This document shows, piece after piece, positions 49,659-57,375 of a DNA stretch of 64,000 nt (position 1 is its first letter; every line of letters starts with the position of its first letter). The stretch covers positions 248,001-312,000 of the forward strand of contig NZ_VORW01000004.1 of NCBI RefSeq assembly GCF_007997215.1. The letters run 5' to 3'. The notes below the pieces were generated by a model. That model did not search any database, was not told the DNA's origin, and saw only the letters and a program-made list of their open reading frames with translations. The translations under genes were made by a program, and so were the position numbers. Source of the DNA: Algoriphagus aquimarinus. Lineage in GTDB: Bacteria > Bacteroidota > Bacteroidia > Cytophagales > Cyclobacteriaceae.

Positions 49659-50090
49659 ATGAACAAGGAAATAATTCGAATTGGACAGGTTACCATAGCT
49701 TTTCTATTGGAAACAGCCGATACCAACGGCTCATTAGCAATGTTTGAATTTGGCGTTCCCGTAGGAGCTAAAGTTCCACTTCCACATTATCATGAGCATT
49801 ATGATGAAACGATATACGGATTGGAAGGAGTGATTACATTCACTGTAGCTGGAAAACCTATTGATATTGCCGCAGGTGAATCCTATTTCATTCCCCGCGG
49901 TGTCATTCATGGATTTATTAATCACGGGACAGTAGATGCTAAGGCTTTAGCTGTAGTTACTCCGGCACTTCTTGGACCAAACTTTTTTAAAGAGTGCGCT
50001 GAAATCGTAAACGCTGGTGGACCACCTGATTTAGAAAAACTAAAAAAGGTAATGACTACTCATGGCTTGGTACCTGTGATACCAAATTAA
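49659..50090 (+). CDS. Cupin domain protein
   Basis: A 143-residue single-domain cupin. Motif 1 has metal ligands in PLPHYHEHYDETIYGLEGVITF and motif 2 in IPRGVIHGFINHG, so a metal-bound beta-barrel is expected. Similar proteins are dioxygenases, isomerases or sensors; the substrate is unknown. It is preceded by an FNR-like box and the Crp/Fnr gene, which suggests joint control. A clear terminator follows at 50127. Confidence 0.88.
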   Translation: MNKEIIRIGQVTIAFLLETADTNGSLAMFEFGVPVGAKVPLPHYHEHYDETIYGLEGVITFTVAGKPIDIAAGESYFIPRGVIHGFINHGTVDAKALAVVTPALLGPNFFKECAEIVNAGGPPDLEKLKKVMTTHGLVPVIPN

Positions 50091-50126
50091 CCTTAAGAGC
50101 AAGGCTGGCAGGCAAAGAAATTTTAG

Positions 50127-50171
50127 TAATTATCCGCATCCGATGGAAATGGTGTGCGGATAATTATTTTA
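50127..50171 (+). terminator. Terminator of the cupin gene
   Basis: A perfect 12-bp stem (TAATTATCCGCA with TGCGGATAATTA) is followed by four T. Confidence 0.85.
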
Positions 50172-50259
50172 TATGTATATCCGCTTTTCTGCCAGTAAAG
50201 CGATTAAAGCATTACAGAATTTGGCAAACATTAGCATTTAGGCCACTTCGGTCACCGGT

Positions 50260-50279
50260 CTCCCGATAGCTATCGGGAG
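50260..50279. repeat. Perfect intergenic palindrome with CCGATAGCTATCGG core
   Basis: CTCCCGATAG and its complement form a 20-base palindrome. The core is shared with the palindrome at 48558; a diverged form (TCCCGATGGCTATACGGGA) is inside repeat copy A near 35165. Confidence 0.75.
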
Positions 50280-50403
50280 GTCTTCCAGCCAAGAAACCAA
50301 AGAATTTAAGACCACTGGCATCATTGCGGATATTCACATTATATTATAAATAATTAGATGATAAGCAATTGTTTACCCTCAATATTCTTCTGGCCATTTT
50401 TAA

Positions 50404-50913
50404 TTACTCTATCTCCACGATTATCTCTATTTCTACAGCCATATTATTTGGCAAAGCCGCAACGCCAACTGCTGAACGAGCATGCTTTCCTTTCTCGCCG
50501 AAAACCTCTACCATCAAATCAGAGAAGCCATTGATCACAGCCGGTTGCTTGGTGAAGTCAGGAGCGGAATTGACCATTCCCATCACTTTCACAAACTGCT
50601 TGATCCTGCTTAGATCTCCTCCAGTTGCGATTTTCAATACAGCAATAATTTCCAATCCCGTCTCTCTGGCGGCCTGATATCCTTCATCTACGCTCAAGTC
50701 AGCACCGACTTTCCCGAATACATCTGGGCCTGTACCGGACAGATATAGTATGTTGTCTACCTGTTTCCATTTTACATAATTGGCGATGGGGGAGGTGATT
50801 TCAGGTAGTGTTAGTCCGAGTTCTTTCAACTTTTCTTCAGGGCTTTGCGCAAAAGATAAAAGTGGAAGTAAAGTGACAAGACTTAGCGTTATCAAGAGGT
50901 GTTTTAATTTCAT
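50404..50913 (-). CDS. Exported RidA-family protein
   Basis: RidA proteins hydrolyse reactive enamines and imines. This member has a signal peptide (MKLKHLLITLSLVTLLPLLSFAQ), so it acts in the periplasm, unlike classic cytosolic RidA. The domain follows in the usual order: YLSGTGPDVFGKVGADLSVDEGYQAARETGLEIIAVL, then KHARSAVGVAALPNNMAVEIEIIVEI with the conserved Arg, which in RidA binds the substrate carboxylate. It stands alone. The substrate in the periplasm is unknown. Confidence 0.9.
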   Translation of the reverse strand: MKLKHLLITLSLVTLLPLLSFAQSPEEKLKELGLTLPEITSPIANYVKWKQVDNILYLSGTGPDVFGKVGADLSVDEGYQAARETGLEIIAVLKIATGGDLSRIKQFVKVMGMVNSAPDFTKQPAVINGFSDLMVEVFGEKGKHARSAVGVAALPNNMAVEIEIIVEIE

Positions 50914-50987
50914 AGGGTAGTGGTTTTGGTTTTCCTAAGCTAGCCGATTCTTTTTACTTTTGGAATCAACTATTAAAAGATCTTCCG

Positions 50988-51449
50988 ATGCATCAAATCG
51001 AGATATTACCCTATTCACCCGAGTTAAACCCTTTTTTCAAGTCTATCAACCAAGCTTGGGTGGAACAGTTTTTTTCAATTGAGCCATTTGATCGGGCGCA
51101 GTTTGATAGTCCTGAAGAAACCATCATCAAACCTGGCGGCACTATAATTTATGCAAAGCTAGGTGAGGAAATCGTGGGTACTGTAGGGCTGCATAAAGTC
51201 TCTGATGAGATCTATGAACTTATCAAAATGGGGGTGGCAGCAAGTGCACAAGGAAAAGGAGTTGGGATGATTTTGGCCAAGGCTATTCTGGCAAAAGCCA
51301 AGGAAATGGGAGGAAAGAAGGTGGTGCTTTATACGCACTCCAAACTTGCTCCAGCCTTAAGGATCTATGAAAAATTAGGTTTCAAGGCTGCTGAACTTGA
51401 AGAAGGAAAATACTGCCGCTGCGATATCAAAATGGAACTGGATCTGTAG
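50988..51449 (+). CDS. GNAT family N-acetyltransferase
   Basis: A 153-residue acetyl-CoA-dependent acyltransferase. The acetyl-CoA loop is in ELIKMGVAASAQGKGVGMILAKAILAKAKEMG (motif A) and motif B is in KLAPALRIYEKLGFKAAELE. The N-terminal half (FFKSINQAWVEQFFSIEPFDRAQF) resembles the small-molecule acetyltransferases common in this phylum. The substrate is unknown. It diverges from the RidA gene; a TACTTTTG at 50955 might be its -7 box, but no correctly spaced -33 box was seen. Confidence 0.9.
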   Translation: MHQIEILPYSPELNPFFKSINQAWVEQFFSIEPFDRAQFDSPEETIIKPGGTIIYAKLGEEIVGTVGLHKVSDEIYELIKMGVAASAQGKGVGMILAKAILAKAKEMGGKKVVLYTHSKLAPALRIYEKLGFKAAELEEGKYCRCDIKMELDL

Positions 51450-51550
51450 AATTATTTTTACTAATTTTTATCATGAGTTTAACTGATTTTTGACAGCTGA
51501 AAATGAGTTGAATATGTAGAAATTTAGGATCAATCAATTCCCCTATCATC

Positions 51551-52375
51551 ATGAAAAAGATCCTCGTTCCCTTTGATTTTTCCTCCTATTCATTGGCGGC
51601 ACTAAAAACTGCTCAAAAAATCAGTGCTAAATCGGATGCAGAGATTCTCTGTGTTACAGTTATTCCTTCCGAAGTAGATTGGGAGTTACTCTCCGATGAG
51701 GCGAAAAAAAACTATCCCGATTTGATCGAAGAATTTGAAGAAGCTCAGCAAGTGCTTCCAGATTACATTCTTAAGATTGCTCCAGCAAAAGCCCCAATCC
51801 GACAAATAGTTCGAATAGGTGTTCCTAATGAATTAATTCTTCGAGTAGTTCAAGAGGAAAATCCTGATTTGTTGGTGCTAGGTGCTTATGGTAAAGGATA
51901 TATAGAAGGAAACTTCATTGGATCAACCTTGCAGAAGGTGCTCAGAAAATCTCATTGCCCTATTTTGGCAGTAAAAGAGCCTCTAAATGGAAATGATTTC
52001 CGAAAAGTTGCCTTTGCATCCAATTTTGAACCAAAATCCAAAGTGGCTTTTGAAAAAATCAAGCCACTTATAAAGCTATTCAAAAGCACTGTTCACTTAC
52101 TGTTCGTCAATATTCCTGCTCATTTCACTTCTTCTCAAGAAATCACTTCAAGAATGAATTTGTTTAAGAAAGGACATGAGGAATTGACTTTTCATCAGCA
52201 TATTTTCAATGATTCAGAAGTAGAAAAGGGGATGATTGCTTTCGCCGAAACCCAGAATATTAAATGGATTATTTTGGTAACAGGTGATCATAGTCATGCT
52301 CCTGCCTATCTAGTAGAAACTACAGAGACTTTGATTTTCAAGAGTGACTTGGGTGTGCTCAGTGTAAAAAGCTAG
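51551..52375 (+). CDS. Tandem universal stress protein (two Usp domains)
   Basis: A 274-residue cytoplasmic protein. The first Usp domain (residues 1 to about 150) begins KKILVPFDFSSYSLAALKTAQKI and ends with the ATP-binding loop LGAYGKGYIEGNFIGSTLQKVLRKSHCPILAVK, the G-x2-G-x9-G-S/T pattern. The second domain (about 155-274) is more diverged and lacks this loop, so only one half is likely to bind ATP. Usp proteins help in survival of stress; no partner is evident. Its end is one base from the end of the convergent envelope gene. Confidence 0.92.
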   Translation: MKKILVPFDFSSYSLAALKTAQKISAKSDAEILCVTVIPSEVDWELLSDEAKKNYPDLIEEFEEAQQVLPDYILKIAPAKAPIRQIVRIGVPNELILRVVQEENPDLLVLGAYGKGYIEGNFIGSTLQKVLRKSHCPILAVKEPLNGNDFRKVAFASNFEPKSKVAFEKIKPLIKLFKSTVHLLFVNIPAHFTSSQEITSRMNLFKKGHEELTFHQHIFNDSEVEKGMIAFAETQNIKWIILVTGDHSHAPAYLVETTETLIFKSDLGVLSVKS

Positions 52376-52376
52376 C

Positions 52377-53300
52377 TTACCAGAATCTGAAAGCTTTCTC
52401 GTACACTCTGTTTCGGAAGATCAAGTTGTCCCAAATGTCTGGGGAAAGGTAAATTTCCAAACCTATATTGACCGTCATATATCCATCATAACGGTGCGTA
52501 AGGCCTGATCCTCGACGTATTCTGCCTCTATTCTTAAGGATTTTATCTACATCTGGTAGCCCATTATCATCTATGAAACTTGGGTTGCGCACAGCTAATC
52601 TCAGACGATCAGGATTTTTGCCGGTGACATAATCGTCTACCAGATCAAGGTAGAATTCACTGATATTATAGGAAGAAATATCATCCATGTAATCAGTCAG
52701 CGTGAAGCGATAGTTGCCTTCAAAAGTTAAATCTGTGTACACATTGAGCTTGTACTTGAAGCCTAATCCCATCGGGAAAACAATAATGTTTCTATTGTAG
52801 GGATTGTTTTCCAATTGAAGAGGTCGTAGGTCTACCCAGTTTCCGTCAAGCTGAGTTTCCGGATTATTAGTGGACATGCCCAGTCCTGCAAAAATGTAAG
52901 GATTTAGAAGGGAGCGGTGAATATTGGGAACCTTTACAGGGAATAAATAATACTCTACTATGGCTGTTGCTTCCCAGTTTTTCGCTCTAAAATTGAGGTT
53001 TCTGGGCGTTCTGTAGGCTCTTGGATCCGATGGGGGGTCCTGGCCAGACATTTTATAATAGGAGAATTCAGCACGTGCTCTTAGGTTTGTGCCGAAGGTG
53101 TAATGGGCAGCAATATTGGCATTCCAGTCAGGTTGTACACCTTCGTTGTATTTCCAAAATGAATAAAGCTCCCCAAAATATTGGGTTACTCCTGCACTGG
53201 CAGATATAGAGAATGGTTCTTCAAACTTGTAACGGTAAAAACTCTGGGATTGGGCTGTCCAGGAGAAAAGAAAAAGTAATATGAATAATAGTTTTTTCAT
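52377..53300 (-). CDS. DUF6089-like outer-membrane beta-barrel protein
   Basis: A predicted outer-membrane protein of 307 residues. I start at 53300 (MKKLLFILLFLFSWTAQSQ, signal peptide) rather than at an in-frame ATG 14 codons earlier. The sequence alternates short strands typical of 8-10-stranded barrels (PFSISASAGVTQYFGELYSFW, VNIGLEIYLSPDIW) and matches my recollection of the DUF6089 proteins of Bacteroidota. Function unknown; probably structural or a small-molecule porin. Confidence 0.75.
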   Translation of the reverse strand: MKKLLFILLFLFSWTAQSQSFYRYKFEEPFSISASAGVTQYFGELYSFWKYNEGVQPDWNANIAAHYTFGTNLRARAEFSYYKMSGQDPPSDPRAYRTPRNLNFRAKNWEATAIVEYYLFPVKVPNIHRSLLNPYIFAGLGMSTNNPETQLDGNWVDLRPLQLENNPYNRNIIVFPMGLGFKYKLNVYTDLTFEGNYRFTLTDYMDDISSYNISEFYLDLVDDYVTGKNPDRLRLAVRNPSFIDDNGLPDVDKILKNRGRIRRGSGLTHRYDGYMTVNIGLEIYLSPDIWDNLIFRNRVYEKAFRFW

Positions 53301-53352
53301 CGATGGACTTCTGTTCAATTGAATAGCGTTACTATTCAACACGAAAATTAGG

Positions 53353-54255
53353 CTAATTTTCTAACTTTTCAAATCCAGACTTGAGGTGAAGATCGCGCTG
53401 AGGGAAAGGGATTTCTATTCCTTGCTCACCAAATTTTTTGAAAATTGCAAAGTATAATTGGCTTTTCAGCACTTTGGGGCGATTAATGTATTCTGAAGAC
53501 CATACACGCAGAATGAAATTGATGCTATTGTCTCCATAGCTATCGAAAAGCACATCTGGAGCAGGAGTATTCAGCACTCCATTATTTTCTTTCGCTGCTT
53601 CTACGAGGATGCCCCTCACTTTTTCCGGGTCTTCTTTGTAAGCTACTCCAACTGGGAAGTTGAAACGTATATTTCTGTCATTATGTGACCAGTTGATTAC
53701 TGGACTGTCTATAAACTGACTGTTGGGTACAATTATCGTGATATTGTCATTGGTGACAATGGTAGTGGAGCGGGCAGAAATTCGGATTACATCACCAGAA
53801 ACATCGCCTACCTCGATACGATCACCCACTTTTATAGGCTGCTCAAACAGGATAATTAGCCCGGAAATAAAGTTATTCGTGATGTTTTGCAGGCCAAAAC
53901 CAATACCTACACCTAATGCTCCAGCTAGGATTCCGAATGCGCTTAGATCAACTCCGTTGGTTTGTAATATAGAAAATACACCCGCCAAAATCAGCACGTA
54001 CTTGACGATCATGCCTATAGAGGACCTGGTGCCGGAATCGATCTGATAGCGAGTTAAGACTTTGTGTACGAGTAGTCTGCGAATCCATTCGGTAATGATG
54101 AAAAGGACTATGAAGGATATGATCAAGGTGAGGATCAAACCTACAGTAAGCTTAGACTCGCCCAAGTTGACTAGGCTGTAATTGAATATTTCCTGTAGCC
54201 ATTCTATAAAGCCTTGGGCCTTCTCTTCAGCTACTTCTTTTATTTCCTGCTGCAT
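53353..54255 (-). CDS. Small-conductance mechanosensitive channel (MscS family)
   Basis: A 300-residue inner-membrane channel that opens under tension during osmotic downshock. Two to three N-terminal membrane segments lead to the pore helix (AFGILAGALGVGIGFGLQNITNNFISGLIILFEQPIKVGDRIEVGDVSGDV), the most conserved part of the family, followed by the MscS beta domain (NDNITIIVPNSQFIDSPVINWS) and an alpha/beta C-terminus ending in GIEIPFPQRDLHLK. It is transcribed alone. Confidence 0.94.
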   Translation of the reverse strand: MQQEIKEVAEEKAQGFIEWLQEIFNYSLVNLGESKLTVGLILTLIISFIVLFIITEWIRRLLVHKVLTRYQIDSGTRSSIGMIVKYVLILAGVFSILQTNGVDLSAFGILAGALGVGIGFGLQNITNNFISGLIILFEQPIKVGDRIEVGDVSGDVIRISARSTTIVTNDNITIIVPNSQFIDSPVINWSHNDRNIRFNFPVGVAYKEDPEKVRGILVEAAKENNGVLNTPAPDVLFDSYGDNSINFILRVWSSEYINRPKVLKSQLYFAIFKKFGEQGIEIPFPQRDLHLKSGFEKLEN

Positions 54256-54420
54256 TTAATATGTGCTTTCTTTTCTTCTTTTCAATTCTCAAACCCTTCA
54301 GAATCGCCTTTTAATGTAATATAATTCTTTCAAAACACGCAATTGAATGGATTGTTCCGTTTCTTTTCTTAAGGAATGACTCTTTAGAATTATTTAATTG
54401 ATTTTGGCTAATTTTGAGGC

Positions 54421-55962
54421 ATGAGCAAGCAAAAAGAAGAGTTAGAGCACCGGCTTAAGCTGCGAAACGTAAAACTTTCGGACTATGAGGATATTCAGGA
54501 AATCATGAGTTCGATCTATAAAAATCAAGGCGGTGCATGGACTAAACAAGAGTTTAAGAATCAACTGAAGGCTTTTCCAGAAGGCCAGATTGGTATAGAG
54601 GATAACGGGAAACTGGTAGCAGCTGCTATGAGTTTGGTGGTCGATTACAATAAGTTTGGTGACAACCATACCTATGATCAGATCACTGGCTTTGGCAAAT
54701 TCGACACCCATGATATGGAAGGCGATACGCTGTACGGTACGGATGTCTTTGTCCATACCGACTATCGCGGAATGCGTCTCGGACGTAGACTGTATGACGT
54801 GCGTAAGGAGATTTGTGAGAATCTGAACCTTCGATCTATTATTGCAGGAGGAAGAATCCCAGGATATAAAAATTACGCGGATGAAATGACACCTCGGAAG
54901 TATATCGACCTTGTTAAAAATAAGGAGATATATGACTCCGTATTGTCTTTTCAGATTGCGAATGAATTCCACGTACGAAAGGTGATTACAAAGTATTTGC
55001 CTTCGGATACAGATTCCAGAGCCTATGCTACACTTCTCGAGTGGATCAATATTTATTACGAAAAGGACGAGAAGCTAATTGGTAACAAAAAATCAATAGT
55101 TCGTCTAGGCCTGGTGCAGTGGAAAATGCGTCGCTTCGCCAATGTGGATGATCTGATGCAACAGGTAGAATTCTTCGTGGATACAGTTTCTGGTTACAAA
55201 TCAGATTTCTGCCTACTTCCCGAATTCTTCAATGCACCGCTTTTGGCGGAATTCAATGACATGGATGCTTCCGAAGCGATCCGTAATCTGGCAGAATACA
55301 CCGACGAGATCATAAGCAGAATGAGCGATCTTGCGGTTTCCTATAACGTGAACATCGTCGCAGGTTCCATGCCTGAATATGATGGTAAAAAGCTAAGAAA
55401 TGTGAGTTACCTCTGCCGAAGAGATGGTACGCAGGACAAGCAATACAAGCTCCATATTACACCAGATGAGGCTTCCTACTGGGGACTTCAAGGCGGGAAT
55501 GGGATCAATGTATTCGAAACCGATGCGGGAAGAATTGGGATCTTGATCTGTTACGATGTGGAATTCCCTGAACTGGGAAGAATCCTGGCTGAGCAGGAAA
55601 TGGATATCTTATTTGTGCCATTTTGGACAGATACCAAGAATGCCTTCCTTCGTGTGAACACCTGTGCAAAGTCTCGAGCGATCGAAAATGAATGTTATGT
55701 AGCGATTACGGGTTCGGTTGGTAACCTGCCGAAAGTGGAGAACATGGATATTCAGTATTCTCAAGCTGCGATTTATTCTCCGTCAGATTTCTCTTTTCCT
55801 CATGATGCGGTAGTGGCGATGGCTTCAGAAAATGAAGAAACAATCATCGTGGCTGATGTGGATTTGGATCTTTTGACCAAGCAGAGAAAAGCAGGAAGTG
55901 TACGAAACCTCGAGCAGAGAAGGCTCGACCTTTATTCTATCCAATGGAAACAGAAAAAATAG
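54421..55962 (+). CDS. Fusion of GNAT acetyltransferase and carbon-nitrogen hydrolase (nitrilase superfamily)
   Basis: A 513-residue protein with two enzymatic domains. Residues about 12-170 form a GNAT domain (KLRNVKLSDYEDIQEIMSSIYKN, TDYRGMRLGRRLYDVR as the acetyl-CoA loop). Residues about 225-490 form a C-N hydrolase with the Glu-Lys-Cys triad: Glu in LLPEFFNAPL, Lys in YKLHITPDE, Cys in ILICYDVEFPE near 377. The natural reaction is unknown; amidase or N-acyl transfer are possible. TAATTTTG ends four bases before the ATG, so a nearly leaderless transcript is possible. The 3' end overlaps kdsC by 19 bases. Confidence 0.92.
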   Translation: MSKQKEELEHRLKLRNVKLSDYEDIQEIMSSIYKNQGGAWTKQEFKNQLKAFPEGQIGIEDNGKLVAAAMSLVVDYNKFGDNHTYDQITGFGKFDTHDMEGDTLYGTDVFVHTDYRGMRLGRRLYDVRKEICENLNLRSIIAGGRIPGYKNYADEMTPRKYIDLVKNKEIYDSVLSFQIANEFHVRKVITKYLPSDTDSRAYATLLEWINIYYEKDEKLIGNKKSIVRLGLVQWKMRRFANVDDLMQQVEFFVDTVSGYKSDFCLLPEFFNAPLLAEFNDMDASEAIRNLAEYTDEIISRMSDLAVSYNVNIVAGSMPEYDGKKLRNVSYLCRRDGTQDKQYKLHITPDEASYWGLQGGNGINVFETDAGRIGILICYDVEFPELGRILAEQEMDILFVPFWTDTKNAFLRVNTCAKSRAIENECYVAITGSVGNLPKVENMDIQYSQAAIYSPSDFSFPHDAVVAMASENEETIIVADVDLDLLTKQRKAGSVRNLEQRRLDLYSIQWKQKK

Positions 55963-56528
55963 TAGCTGACTACTTCTCACACGTTACAGAAGATGTGTGG
56001 GAAAGAGCAGCCAAAATAAAATTGGTCATCACTGACATAGATGGAGTGATGACTGACGGCGGCATTATCTACGATGATAATAAGCTGGAATTCAAGAAAT
56101 TTAATGTCAAGGATGGCTTGATCGTCTATCACCTTCGCAAAAGTGGCTTAATGGTAGGGGCAATCACCGGGAGAGAATCCTACGTGGTGCAAAACCGCTG
56201 TGAAGAACTCAAGTTTGATTTTCATTACCATGGTGTCAAGAACAAGGGTAAAAAGTTTCAGGAAGTCTTAGAGACACTAGAACTTGAAGCTGAGGAAGTT
56301 GCTTACATCGGCGATGACTTGATCGATTTGCCTATTTTAGCCCGTGTCGGTCTAGCTATAGTTGCTGCTGATGCCGTAGAGTACATAAAGCCGATTGCTC
56401 ATTATGTGTCTAGATTTAAAGGAGGAGAGGGAGTTTTTAGAGAAGTGGGAGATTTGCTTCTTCATTCCAAAGGCCAACTCGTCCCATTGATTGATACTTT
56501 ATCCCAAAAGGAAAATGATAAGAAATAA
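55944..56528 (+). CDS. kdsC: 3-deoxy-D-manno-octulosonate 8-phosphate phosphatase (HAD superfamily)
   Basis: Removes phosphate from KDO 8-phosphate in the lipopolysaccharide core pathway. The HAD motif I reads VITDIDGVMTDGGIIYDD (Asp nucleophile and acid/base Asp), motif II is in GAITGRES, and motif IV is AYIGDDLIDLP. The length of 194 residues fits the capless tetrameric KdsC type. It overlaps the nitrilase fusion upstream by 19 bases and the kdsA start downstream, so the three are probably translated from one message. Confidence 0.95.
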   Translation: METEKIVADYFSHVTEDVWERAAKIKLVITDIDGVMTDGGIIYDDNKLEFKKFNVKDGLIVYHLRKSGLMVGAITGRESYVVQNRCEELKFDFHYHGVKNKGKKFQEVLETLELEAEEVAYIGDDLIDLPILARVGLAIVAADAVEYIKPIAHYVSRFKGGEGVFREVGDLLLHSKGQLVPLIDTLSQKENDKK

Positions 56529-57366
56529 CCAACCCATGCGCATCACTGATTCGGTGATTTTGGGAGAAGACAAACCTGTTTTATTCTCTGGCCCTTGCGC
56601 AGTGGAGAGCTATGATATTTGTCTTGAAATAGGGACAAAAGTTAAAGACTGGGCCGATCAGCACGGATTTTCTTATGTGTTTAAAGCTTCATTTGACAAA
56701 GCTAACCGTACTTCCTCTGGATCTTTTCGAAGCATAGGGATGGATAAATCGTTGGAAGTTTTGCAGCGCGTAGGCAATGCATTGAACGTTCCTTTGGTGA
56801 CAGATATCCATGAAAGCTATCAGGTGAAGGATGTAGCTGAAGTAGTAGATGTGTTGCAGATTCCTGCATTTCTATGTCGGCAGACGGATTTGCTTTTAGC
56901 CGCAGGCGAAAGTGGAAAAGCTGTCAAAATCAAGCGAGGCCAATTTATGGCTCCTGAGGACATGCAGTATGCGGTGACCAAAGTGAGGTCAACTGGAAAT
57001 GAAAATGTGTGTTTGACGGAAAGAGGCTTTTCTCTAGGTTACCATAATTTGGTAGTGGATATGAGAGGGCTTCCGATTATGCGTCAGTTTGCTCCGGTGG
57101 TTTTTGATATCACGCATTCTGTGCAGCAGCCAGGTGGTCAAGGTGGAACTAGTGGAGGACAGCGTGAATTTGCGCCTATCCTAGCTAGAGCAGCAGCGGC
57201 AACTGGAATTGATGGCTTCTTTATCGAGACTCATCCAGACCCATCTGTAGCGCTGAGCGACGGGCCAAACTTGATCCCACTTCATAAGATGGGGCAATTC
57301 TTAGAGATGCTGAAAGAAGCCTGGACACTTGGAAGAAAGTATCAGGATTTTGATGTGAATAATTAA
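56515..57366 (+). CDS. kdsA: 3-deoxy-8-phosphooctulonate synthase
   Basis: Condenses phosphoenolpyruvate and arabinose 5-phosphate to KDO 8-phosphate. Conserved blocks are FSGPCAVESYDICLEIG, FKASFDKANRTSSGSFRSIG, VTDIHE, IPAFLCRQTDLLLAAG and VFDITHSVQQPGG. Three ATG codons are in frame; I take 56515 because AAGGA lies just before it, giving 283 residues and a 14-base overlap with kdsC. The ATG at 56536 is also possible, giving 276 residues and no overlap. Together with kdsC this forms a KDO module. Confidence 0.95.
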   Translation: MIRNNQPMRITDSVILGEDKPVLFSGPCAVESYDICLEIGTKVKDWADQHGFSYVFKASFDKANRTSSGSFRSIGMDKSLEVLQRVGNALNVPLVTDIHESYQVKDVAEVVDVLQIPAFLCRQTDLLLAAGESGKAVKIKRGQFMAPEDMQYAVTKVRSTGNENVCLTERGFSLGYHNLVVDMRGLPIMRQFAPVVFDITHSVQQPGGQGGTSGGQREFAPILARAAAATGIDGFFIETHPDPSVALSDGPNLIPLHKMGQFLEMLKEAWTLGRKYQDFDVNN

Positions 57367-57375
57367 TCTAAAAAT

